From: Firmicutes bacterium HGW-Firmicutes-10
GTDB taxonomy: Bacteria; Bacillota_I; Bacilli_A; Erysipelotrichales; Erysipelotrichaceae
Assembly: GCA_002841605.1 (NCBI GenBank)
Contig: PHAF01000096.1
Span: 1-7,074 of the forward strand
Direction of reading: 5' to 3'
DNA length: 7,074 nt
This document shows, piece after piece, positions 1-5,645 of the stretch; within the stretch, counting starts at the first letter, position 1, and each line of letters opens with the position of its first letter. A program made the position numbers and the translations under genes. The notes beneath the pieces are model-generated. The model worked only from the letters and a program-made list of their open reading frames with translations. It was not told where the DNA came from and did no database searches.

Positions 1-2
1 CA

Positions 3-176
3 GAGGTACTGGTCGATGGCGGAAAAGTAGATATCAGTGGTTTTGGCCGTTTTTCCGTTAAATCCAGAAATGAGCGTACTGGATATAATCCGGTGACTAA
101 GGAAGCTATTAATGTTCCTGCTTCAAAGTCTCCGGCTTTCAGACCTGCAAAAGCACTTAAGGATGCAGTCAAATAG
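3..176 (+). CDS. hup: HU-family DNA-binding protein, 3' part
   Basis: This is the last 57 residues of a histone-like HU protein; the 5' third lies outside the window. HU is a small dimeric protein that bends and compacts DNA in the nucleoid. The visible part has the family's conserved core ISGFGRFSV at residues 11-19 of the fragment. The DNA-embracing beta-arm follows, with RTGYNP holding the proline that intercalates into DNA, and the typical end PAFRPAKALKDAVK. The full protein would be about 90 residues. The family call is firm. HU cannot be separated from a close IHF-like paralogue without the N-terminus, but the C-terminal sequence is typical HU. No terminator-like hairpin follows: the next gene starts 34 bases later, so read-through into the peptidase gene is likely. 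Confidence 0.95.
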   Translation, partial: EVLVDGGKVDISGFGRFSVKSRNERTGYNPVTKEAINVPASKSPAFRPAKALKDAVK

Positions 177-196
177 GAACTGATCCGCATTTATCT

Positions 197-203
197 AAAG
201 GAG
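197..203 (+). promoter_or_regulatory. Ribosome binding site of the YugP-type peptidase gene
   Basis: AAAGGAG lies 7 bases before the ATG at 211 and selects it over the in-frame ATG three codons further on. Confidence 0.8.
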
Positions 204-210
204 AGCAAAT

Positions 211-882
211 ATGATCTATATGGAATATATCCTTTTGTTTGGAGCCATGATTTTAGTCATGTGGTCACAAAGCAAAGTTAAAGGAAAGTACGAGCAATAC
301 TCACGGGTTGCTGCCAACACCCATTATACAGGCGCACAAATTGCATCGATGATTTTAAAGCGCAAAGGCATTTATGATGTTCAAGTAGAAATGGGACAAG
401 GGCTATTAAGTGATCATTATGATCCAAAAGCCAAGATCGTCCGCTTGTCGCCGAATGTATATAACACAAATTCGATTGCTGCTGTATCAATTGCAGCTCA
501 TGAAGTCGGTCATGCAATTCAGCACGCCGAAAATTACGGTGGGATCGCCTTGCGTAACACAATATTGCCGGCAGCTATTGTTTCCGGACATCTGGCGTGG
601 GTCGCCATCTTTATCGGTCTATTTACTTTTGATGCTATTTTCTTTGCAGGAATAGCCATGTTGGGTGTGATTGCATTGTTTCAAACCGTGACGCTTCCGG
701 TGGAATTTAATGCTTCCAGCCGTGCACTCGATTTGCTTTCGAACATGGGTATTTTGAACAGTGATGAGCAGTCTTATGCAAAAGACATGCTTTCTGCAGC
801 TGCTTTTACTTATGTTGCGGCATTGATAGCAACTTTAGCGCAAATCATGCGTTTGTTATTGTTGCGAGGCCGACGCCGTTAA
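211..882 (+). CDS. yugP: YugP-family membrane zinc metallopeptidase
   Basis: A 223-residue integral membrane protein of the neutral zinc metallopeptidase family typified by B. subtilis YugP, whose substrates are poorly known. The zinc-binding HEXXH motif is HEVGH at residues 97-101, followed by AIQHAENY. A second conserved block, TLPVEFNASSRAL (161-173), holds Glu165, the probable third zinc ligand. Hydrophobic segments lie near residues 5-18, 119-138, 142-163 and 196-218, giving about four membrane helices with the catalytic loop between the first and second. The length is normal for the family. The gene sits 34 bases after hup and is followed after one base by cca, so all three probably share a transcript. 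The family assignment is strong; any function beyond membrane proteolysis would be guesswork. Confidence 0.9.
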   Translation: MIYMEYILLFGAMILVMWSQSKVKGKYEQYSRVAANTHYTGAQIASMILKRKGIYDVQVEMGQGLLSDHYDPKAKIVRLSPNVYNTNSIAAVSIAAHEVGHAIQHAENYGGIALRNTILPAAIVSGHLAWVAIFIGLFTFDAIFFAGIAMLGVIALFQTVTLPVEFNASSRALDLLSNMGILNSDEQSYAKDMLSAAAFTYVAALIATLAQIMRLLLLRGRRR

Positions 883-883
883 T

Positions 884-1570
884 ATGGAATTCGAACCTTA
901 TCGGTTTATTTTGAAACGTCTGAATGATCACGGTCATAGTGCCTTCTTTGTGGGTGGTTGTGTCCGTGATTTTTTCTTGAACAAAAAGATTACCGATGTG
1001 GATATCGCTACAAGCGCTCCACATAACGTCGTGGCACAGCTTTTTGTAGATCATGATATAGACTTGAATGCTTCGAGTTTTGGCGTTATAACGCTTAATA
1101 AGCCTGTTATATGCCAAATGGCGACTTATCGAACGGAAAGTAATTACCAGAATCACCGGTACCCCCGTGAAATCACTTTTGTTAGTGATGTTTCTTTGGA
1201 TGCTTATCGAAGGGATTTTACTGTAAATGCGCTTTATCTAGATAAAGAAATGAATTTATTCGATCCTTTTGGTGGTATAGAAGATTTGAAACAACGTATT
1301 TTACGATGTATCGGAGATCCAAATAAACGGCTCAATGAGGATGCTTTGCGGATTTTGCGCGCTGTACGATTCAGTGTCACTTTGGATTTTAAGATGGAAG
1401 CAGAGTTGTTAAAAGCCTGCATCGACTGTGGTAACACACTGGTATATCTGAAAGAGAGTGTTATCGAACTTGAACGAAACAAACTCTTCAAAAGCATACT
1501 TACTAAAAGTCAAATCAAGATGCTCGAACATTACAAAAATATTATTCCAAATTTAAAAAATTATTTCTGA
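884..1570 (+). CDS. cca: Short CCA-adding tRNA nucleotidyltransferase (head and neck only)
   Basis: A class II tRNA nucleotidyltransferase or poly(A)-polymerase head protein, which builds or repairs the 3' CCA end of tRNAs. The motifs appear in order: VGGCVRD at 23-29, the metal-binding DVD at 38-40, RRDFTVNAL at 109-117, and GDPNKRL plus EDALRILRAVRF at 144-163, the nucleotide-selecting neck. The block SVIELERNKLFKSIL at 192-206 matches the family's ER..EL.K.L helix. At 228 residues it lacks most of the body and tail domains; bacterial family members usually run to about 400 residues. The stop codon forms part of a strong terminator, so there is no remaining 3' coding sequence. The start lies one base after the preceding stop with only a distant GAGG (866-869), so translation is probably coupled. 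CCA-adding is the best call; A-only or CC-only activity cannot be excluded. Confidence 0.88.
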   Translation: MEFEPYRFILKRLNDHGHSAFFVGGCVRDFFLNKKITDVDIATSAPHNVVAQLFVDHDIDLNASSFGVITLNKPVICQMATYRTESNYQNHRYPREITFVSDVSLDAYRRDFTVNALYLDKEMNLFDPFGGIEDLKQRILRCIGDPNKRLNEDALRILRAVRFSVTLDFKMEAELLKACIDCGNTLVYLKESVIELERNKLFKSILTKSQIKMLEHYKNIIPNLKNYF

Positions 1571-1590
1571 CTCCTTCGGGAGTTTTTTTT
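1570..1590 (+). terminator. Rho-independent terminator after cca
   Basis: The stem ACTCC/GGAGT closes a TTCG tetraloop with a C-G closing pair, the extra-stable cUUCGg type. Eight T residues follow (1583-1590), then ATTTT. The first stem base is the last base of the cca stop codon. It ends the hup-yugP-cca unit and separates it from the envelope-protein pair. Confidence 0.9.
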
Positions 1591-1621
1591 ATTTTCAAGT
1601 ATTTAATAATGGTGATGCCTA

Positions 1622-2011
1622 ATGTATTTACATAACGGAAACAATCAGCCGACAACGACCTTCAATAGAAACGAATGTCTGTTTGAAGATGTCTTTGTTT
1701 CAAACCTTGAAGAGGGAAGTTATCTGATATCAGATATCCCGTATTTTTTCAGTGCATCTAACGGCCATATGTCCATAAGCAGTCAAATGAAATCATTCAA
1801 ACACATTGATTCAAGTCATAATTTAATCGAGACAGTTTCGATAATTTTTATTACGGAGTGTCCGGATCAAAAAAATTCTGTGATTGAAAAGGGGAGTAGA
1901 AGAGAATACTTTGATATCGGGTTATTCTTATTAATGTTTATGATCGTTTTATCTATTCTAGTTATTTACAAAAGGAGAAACAACCATGTTAAAAATCGTT
2001 TTTATCGTTAG
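1622..2011 (+). CDS. Unrecognised single-pass membrane protein, first gene of an envelope pair
   Basis: A 129-residue protein that I do not recognise. Residues 1-95 are polar and rich in Ser, Asn and aromatic residues, with two cysteines (C19, C80). Residues 97-116 form one strongly hydrophobic segment (GLFLLMFMIVLSILVIY), followed by the basic tail KRRNNHVKNRFYR. There is no N-terminal signal peptide. The positive-inside rule would put the tail in the cytoplasm and the larger part outside, an unusual topology without a signal; a tail-anchored protein is the alternative. The ATG at 1622 has a modest GGTGAT five bases upstream. Its last 26 bases overlap the next gene, and the codons for its basic tail contain that gene's ribosome binding site, so the two are coupled and their products probably act together. 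It starts just beyond the cca terminator; I saw no convincing promoter in the short gap. Confidence 0.65.
   Translation: MYLHNGNNQPTTTFNRNECLFEDVFVSNLEEGSYLISDIPYFFSASNGHMSISSQMKSFKHIDSSHNLIETVSIIFITECPDQKNSVIEKGSRREYFDIGLFLLMFMIVLSILVIYKRRNNHVKNRFYR
1971..1977 (+). promoter_or_regulatory. Ribosome binding site of the DUF5011-protein gene, inside the upstream gene
   Basis: AAAGGAG lies 8 bases before the ATG at 1986 and overlaps the Lys-Arg-Arg codons of the preceding gene. This fixes the start of the downstream gene and supports coupling. Confidence 0.85.
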
Positions 2012-3458
2012 TTGGATCATTGGGACACTTTTTGCAAGATATATTCCGGTTAAGTCCATGGATATCGCTACTCGTCGCGAGTTACGATATGAAGTCACCA
2101 ATATTACGTACGATGCAACAAGTCTGAAGATATCCGGATGGGGTTTTATGTATATGAAACAACATTTTATCAATTCAAATACACATGATATCTTTATACA
2201 GTTTGAAAACGGACAAGAGTCAAGTCGGTTTAAAGCCTCTTTATTGCCCGTTGATCAGACACAGTTGTTGCGCTATGGCAATGTGCCTAGATGTAAAGAT
2301 TCAGATTTTAATCAGCATTCATCCATTTGCTACTATGATTATGCCAATGTAGGATTCACGGTATCAATACCATTGACTACCTTTCAACTAAGCAAAAACT
2401 ATACGGCTTATCTGATCATCTATGCTAAACAAATGAATCTTTATCAAAAAATCCCTTTATATTATCCGATGGATCAACCTATAAAAACAAAAATCGGTGA
2501 TATTGAATATTCAAGTGTTTCAAATTTGAAAGATACCGAAATAAAGATCATTGCGGCTCATGTTTACGCCAGATCGGGACCATCAACCAGCCATCCCATA
2601 TATACTACGGGTACAAACTGTTCATCAACCTATCTTAACAGAGCATATTTTCGAGAGGATACGATCTATAAGCAAGTGTTAGAACGGTATTTTGATGGTA
2701 CAAACACCTATTACAGAATAGCCGCTGATCCCAGTGTGTGTTATCTGAGCAGACGTCGGATCGTTGAAGGAACCACACTTAAACCCGTTTGGATCGTCTC
2801 GAGCTACGTTCAGTACGGAGGTACACCACTGATGATTACAACACAGCTGATCAATACAGCTCCCTGGTTTGAAATAATACATCCGGTGATATACAAAAAT
2901 GATTCGTTTGATTATAAGTCTTACATCAAAGCTTTTGATAAAGAAGAAGGGGACATAAGCAAAAATATCAAGGTATTAAGTAATCCTTACATCAATCAAA
3001 CAGGCGTTTACTCACTGACATTTGAAGTTGCTGATAAATATGGGTACAAAACGACCGGGATAATGACGGTAACCGTATTGGAACCGTTAAATACGCCACC
3101 AACAATCACGGCAAGCAATAAGTCTGTTAATCAATTCACTCAATTTGACCCATACAAAGAAGTTTATGCCTTTGATCTTGAAGATGGCAATATAACCGAT
3201 CAGATGTCTGCATCCGGCGATGTAGATACAACAAGAATCGGTGAAAACATCGTTTGTTATCATGTGACGGATTCACATGGGGCATCTTCATCAAAATGTA
3301 TCATTGTGACTGTAATGAGAAACCTAAACAGTGTAACGCGTTTTATAAGCAATAACGCAAAAAATACTGCCAAATTTCCTTGGCAGTATTTTAATAACGT
3401 ATTAGACAGGGAACTTCTCAATAAAGAACCAATCTTAAGCAAAACCATCCGTTATTAA
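1986..3458 (+). CDS. Envelope or secreted protein with SH3-like and two DUF5011-like Ig domains
   Basis: A 490-residue multidomain protein without a recognised name. Residues 4-17 are hydrophobic and act as a signal peptide or membrane anchor; a cleavage site is not obvious. Residues 30-165 look like a beta-rich domain of unknown type. Residues 186-260, with YARSGPSTSHPIY, resemble a bacterial SH3-like domain, a fold often used for cell-wall binding. Residues 290-364 and 370-443 are two tandem DUF5011-like Ig repeats, each opening with TAP or TPP, carrying an acidic EEGDIS or LEDGNIT turn and ending in VTV. The six cysteines fall as pairs inside separate domains (103/115, 212/252, 424/438), which suggests disulfides outside the cell. 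Residues 444-490 form a polar tail after the last domain; a terminator-like hairpin is embedded in its DNA, and the stop codon touches the dif site. Adhesion or wall binding is inferred from domain types only. Confidence 0.75.
   Translation: MLKIVFIVSWIIGTLFARYIPVKSMDIATRRELRYEVTNITYDATSLKISGWGFMYMKQHFINSNTHDIFIQFENGQESSRFKASLLPVDQTQLLRYGNVPRCKDSDFNQHSSICYYDYANVGFTVSIPLTTFQLSKNYTAYLIIYAKQMNLYQKIPLYYPMDQPIKTKIGDIEYSSVSNLKDTEIKIIAAHVYARSGPSTSHPIYTTGTNCSSTYLNRAYFREDTIYKQVLERYFDGTNTYYRIAADPSVCYLSRRRIVEGTTLKPVWIVSSYVQYGGTPLMITTQLINTAPWFEIIHPVIYKNDSFDYKSYIKAFDKEEGDISKNIKVLSNPYINQTGVYSLTFEVADKYGYKTTGIMTVTVLEPLNTPPTITASNKSVNQFTQFDPYKEVYAFDLEDGNITDQMSASGDVDTTRIGENIVCYHVTDSHGASSSKCIIVTVMRNLNSVTRFISNNAKNTAKFPWQYFNNVLDRELLNKEPILSKTIRY
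3361..3392. terminator. Perfect 13-bp hairpin, probable bidirectional terminator inside the 3' coding end
   Basis: AAAATACTGCCAA (3361-3373) is perfectly complementary to TTGGCAGTATTTT (3380-3392) around a 6-base loop. On the minus strand the stem runs into six T residues (complement of A at 3359-3364); on the plus strand only four follow. It is the best terminator I can see for the minus-strand recN-deoB transcript, about 155 bases after the deoB stop. On the plus strand it lies 64 bases before the stop codon of the 490-aa gene, inside coding sequence (residues about 459-469). Confidence 0.7.
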
Positions 3459-3485
3459 CTTCGCATAATGTATATTATGTAATAT
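3458..3485 (+). other. dif: Probable chromosomal dif site (XerC/XerD recombination site)
   Basis: The site has the 11-6-11 layout of bacterial dif. The left (XerC-type) arm at 3458-3468 is ACTTCGCATAA, the central region at 3469-3474 is TGTATA, and the right (XerD-type) arm at 3475-3485 is TTATGTAATAT. The 19-base core CGCATAATGTATATTATGT is identical to the core of E. coli dif as I know it. By hand count the site matches E. coli dif at 23 of 28 positions and B. subtilis dif at 22 of 28, sharing the outer ACTTC with the latter. dif is where Xer recombinases resolve chromosome dimers at division, with FtsK/SpoIIIE-type translocases involved. It sits between convergent operons, beginning on the last base of the stop codon of the 490-aa gene, and a Xer recombinase gene lies about 1.25 kb to the right. 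A dif used by an integrated element is the alternative, but no mobile genes are visible. Confidence 0.88.
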
Positions 3486-3547
3486 AAAATGTATTTTAAA
3501 TGAATTCTTCGGTTTTCGAACCATTTAGATTTAAATTGATATGTACC

Positions 3548-4738
3548 CTATTTTAAGTAGCTCAGTACGGATTTACCGTATGGTGGAAACTTTGTTTTGA
3601 AGTTATCGGTAATCGTTGCAGCAATATCTGCAAACGTGTCGCTTACCGGCAGTAAACCGCTTCCTTTAAATGATGGTGAGTAATACACTTGAAATACCAT
3701 TTCACGCGTGTGGTCTGTTCCTTGATGAAGCGGATCATTGCCGTGATCGGCTGTCAGTAATAATAAATCGTCTTCTCTAAGCTTTGACATCAGTTCGCCC
3801 AGCTGTACATCAAACTGTTCCAGTTCGTTGCCGTAACCCGAGGGATTTCTGCGATGACCCCAAAGTGCGTCAAAATCGACTAAATTAGTAAAAAGCAGAC
3901 CTGTGAAATCTTTGTCAAGCAAATCTGTCGTTAATTTCATGCCGTGTTCATTACTTTTGCTCTTATAATATTCCGTTATACCTTCACCGTCGAATATATC
4001 GACGATTTTTCCGACGCTGATAACATCAAAACCGTCTTCTTTTAAATTATCAAGAGCAGTTTTACCATAGGGTTTGAGTGCGTAATCATGCCGGTTGGAA
4101 GTACGTTTAAACTCCCCTGCCCTAGGCCCGATGAAAGGACGTGCAATGACGCGGCCGACCAGCCATTTTGGTTCCATTGTCAGCTCTCTTGCGATTTCAC
4201 AGCACCGATACAACTCTTCTAATCCAAACGTTTCTTCATGAGCAGCAATCTGCAATACGGAGTCTGCGGATGTGTACACGATCATATCCCCGGTTTTCAT
4301 GTGTTCTTCGCCATATTCATCCAAAACTTCCGTACCGGAAGCGGAGCGGTTACAGACGACATTATGACCGGTCCGTTTGATCAGTTCTTCGATGAGTTCA
4401 GCCGGAAATCCGGTATCCGTAAAGGTTTGAAAAGGTTTTTCAATATATAAACCCATCATTTCCCAGTGGCCGGTCATAGTATCTTTCCCGGCGGAAGCTT
4501 CAGCCATTTTGCCAAAGTATCCTAACGGGGATACGGCTGGTTCAACTCCTTTGATCGGATGCAGATTTCCCATACCAATTGAAGCAATATTTGGCATATA
4601 CAAGCCCCCTACGGCTTTTGCGATGTTACCGAAGGTGTCAGAACCTAAATCACCGTATTTGTCCGCATCCGGTGCGGCACCGACACCGACAGAATCCATT
4701 ACGATTGCGATAATTCTTTTAAACGGATAGTTACTCAT
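3548..4738 (-). CDS. deoB: Phosphopentomutase
   Basis: A 396-residue cytoplasmic phosphopentomutase, which interconverts (deoxy)ribose 1-phosphate and 5-phosphate and links nucleoside salvage to the pentose pathway. It belongs to the alkaline-phosphatase-like metalloenzymes. The N-terminal MDSVGVGAAPDA holds the metal ligand Asp15. KDTMTGHWEMMG (85-96) carries the phospho-accepting threonine. DFDALWGHRRN (288-298) gives Asp290 and His295, and LTADHGNDPLHQGTDHT (329-344, continuing) gives Asp331, His332 and His343. These fit the di-manganese site known from Bacillus enzymes. The start at 4738 has AGGAG 7 bases upstream and gives the family's usual length. The reading frame is open further upstream to 4843, but that extension lies within xerD. 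It overlaps the xerD stop by 8 bases (ATGAGTAA), so translation is coupled. Pairing with xerD is as in B. subtilis ripX-drm; no nucleoside phosphorylase gene follows here. Confidence 0.96.
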   Translation of the reverse strand: MSNYPFKRIIAIVMDSVGVGAAPDADKYGDLGSDTFGNIAKAVGGLYMPNIASIGMGNLHPIKGVEPAVSPLGYFGKMAEASAGKDTMTGHWEMMGLYIEKPFQTFTDTGFPAELIEELIKRTGHNVVCNRSASGTEVLDEYGEEHMKTGDMIVYTSADSVLQIAAHEETFGLEELYRCCEIARELTMEPKWLVGRVIARPFIGPRAGEFKRTSNRHDYALKPYGKTALDNLKEDGFDVISVGKIVDIFDGEGITEYYKSKSNEHGMKLTTDLLDKDFTGLLFTNLVDFDALWGHRRNPSGYGNELEQFDVQLGELMSKLREDDLLLLTADHGNDPLHQGTDHTREMVFQVYYSPSFKGSGLLPVSDTFADIAATITDNFKTKFPPYGKSVLSYLK

Positions 4739-5636
4739 CTTCATTCTCCTTGTCCAGCAGACGTCCTGGATGAAATTCATCATAATTCTTATGTAGCCGA
4801 CTTGTTTCGATATGTGTATATATCTGCGTCGTGGAAATGTCACTGTGTCCCAGCAACTCTTGGATTATACGTAAATCTGCCCCACCTTCCAATAAAGCAG
4901 AAGCGAAGCTGTGCCTTAAAGTATGTGGTGAAATGTTCGGTTCAAAACCAAGTTCCTGCGACTTATATTTTAACATAGCCCACACGTATTGACGAGACAG
5001 TTGCTTGCCGTTTGGACCTATAAAGACTGCTGATTTCCCCTTTTTTACCCAATGTGGGCGAATATTTTGAATATAATTCCGATAGGCTGACAATGCTGAT
5101 TTGCCGATCGGAACGATTCTTTCTTTATCGCCTTTTCCTATGATCCTTAGAATACCCTCTTCAAGATATACTTGCTGAAACTGCAATCCACATAGTTCGC
5201 TGACACGCAAACCGGTCGAAAATAACATTTCACAAATCGTGCGTTGATATTCACCAATAGGCGTTGAGGGAAAACTCTGAAGTAACCGGTTGACATCCAG
5301 TCGATTGAGAGTCTTTGGAAGCGGATTTTTCGATCGGGAAACTGATAATTTCACTGTCGGATCACTGATTTTGTATTGACTGTATAAATACCGGTGAAAC
5401 CCAGTCATACTGCTGACCATCCGATTAACAGAAGTAGGCTTTTTTAAGGTTTTTGAGTACGAAATCCATTCAATCAAGTCTTGGTGCGTGATTTGATTCA
5501 GCTCTCGATTTTTTTGATGCATAAAGAGACGATAATCCGTCAAGTCGCGACGGTATGCATCGACCGTATTTTTTGCCTTGCCTTCATTGATTGAACAAAA
5601 GTGCAAAAAGTCATTGATAGCTTCAAGAAATTCCAT
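4731..5636 (-). CDS. xerD: XerD-type tyrosine site-specific recombinase
   Basis: A 301-residue tyrosine recombinase of normal Xer length. The N-terminal SAM-like core-binding domain covers about residues 1-88 and the catalytic domain about 105-290. All six catalytic residues are present: Arg144 (STGLRVSEL), Lys168 (GKGDKERIVP), His238 and Arg241 (PHTLRHSFA), His264 (LLGHSDISTTQIYTH) and the nucleophile Tyr273. Xer recombinases resolve chromosome dimers by strand exchange at dif. The xerD name rests on its pairing with deoB, as in B. subtilis; an unlinked XerC (CodV) partner would be expected, and a single-recombinase system cannot be excluded. The ATG at 5636 has AGGAG (5643-5647) 6 bases upstream, overlapping the dinB stop codon. 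No phage or transposon genes surround it, so a housekeeping role is favoured. Its likely target, dif, lies at 3458-3485. Confidence 0.94.
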   Translation of the reverse strand: MEFLEAINDFLHFCSINEGKAKNTVDAYRRDLTDYRLFMHQKNRELNQITHQDLIEWISYSKTLKKPTSVNRMVSSMTGFHRYLYSQYKISDPTVKLSVSRSKNPLPKTLNRLDVNRLLQSFPSTPIGEYQRTICEMLFSTGLRVSELCGLQFQQVYLEEGILRIIGKGDKERIVPIGKSALSAYRNYIQNIRPHWVKKGKSAVFIGPNGKQLSRQYVWAMLKYKSQELGFEPNISPHTLRHSFASALLEGGADLRIIQELLGHSDISTTQIYTHIETSRLHKNYDEFHPGRLLDKENEDE

Positions 5637-5645
5637 AGGCGTCTC

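Noticed and set aside
278..562. Minus-strand open frames opposite the peptidase and cca genes (for example 278-562, 845-1156, 1234-1497), and plus-strand frames opposite deoB and dinB.
   Set aside because: They are shadows of well-supported genes, with no ribosome binding sites or recognisable protein features.
1571..1621. A promoter for the envelope pair (TTTAATAAT as a -10 near 1602-1610).
   Set aside because: No credible -35 is present at the right distance; the upstream bases are the terminator's T-run. The AT-rich match is too weak to call.
1609..1635. Nine-codon frame starting at the ATG at 1609 as a leader peptide for the envelope pair.
   Set aside because: It is too short to judge, lacks a ribosome binding site, and has no regulatory codon pattern or attenuator after it.
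1612..1639. A possible second dif-like site (CTAATGTATT) at the start of the 129-aa gene, which could mark an element integrated between two dif copies.
   Set aside because: Only about half of the left arm and most of the centre match; the right arm matches at about 2 of 11 positions. This is compatible with chance in AT-rich DNA.
3497..3527. Interrupted inverted repeat (TAAATG...CATTTA with an inner GGTT/AACC) as the deoB terminator.
   Set aside because: The stem is broken, very AT-rich and lacks a clean T-run on either strand. The hairpin at 3361-3392 is far better.
4739..4843. N-terminal extension of deoB to an upstream start at 4843.
   Set aside because: It lies wholly within xerD, encodes residues not found in phosphopentomutases, and the ATG at 4738 has a well-placed AGGAG and gives normal length.
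4731..5636. The tyrosine recombinase as the integrase of a mobile element.
   Set aside because: Its length, its intact Xer motifs and its coupling to deoB match housekeeping XerD. No excisionase, phage, transfer or tRNA attachment features are visible.
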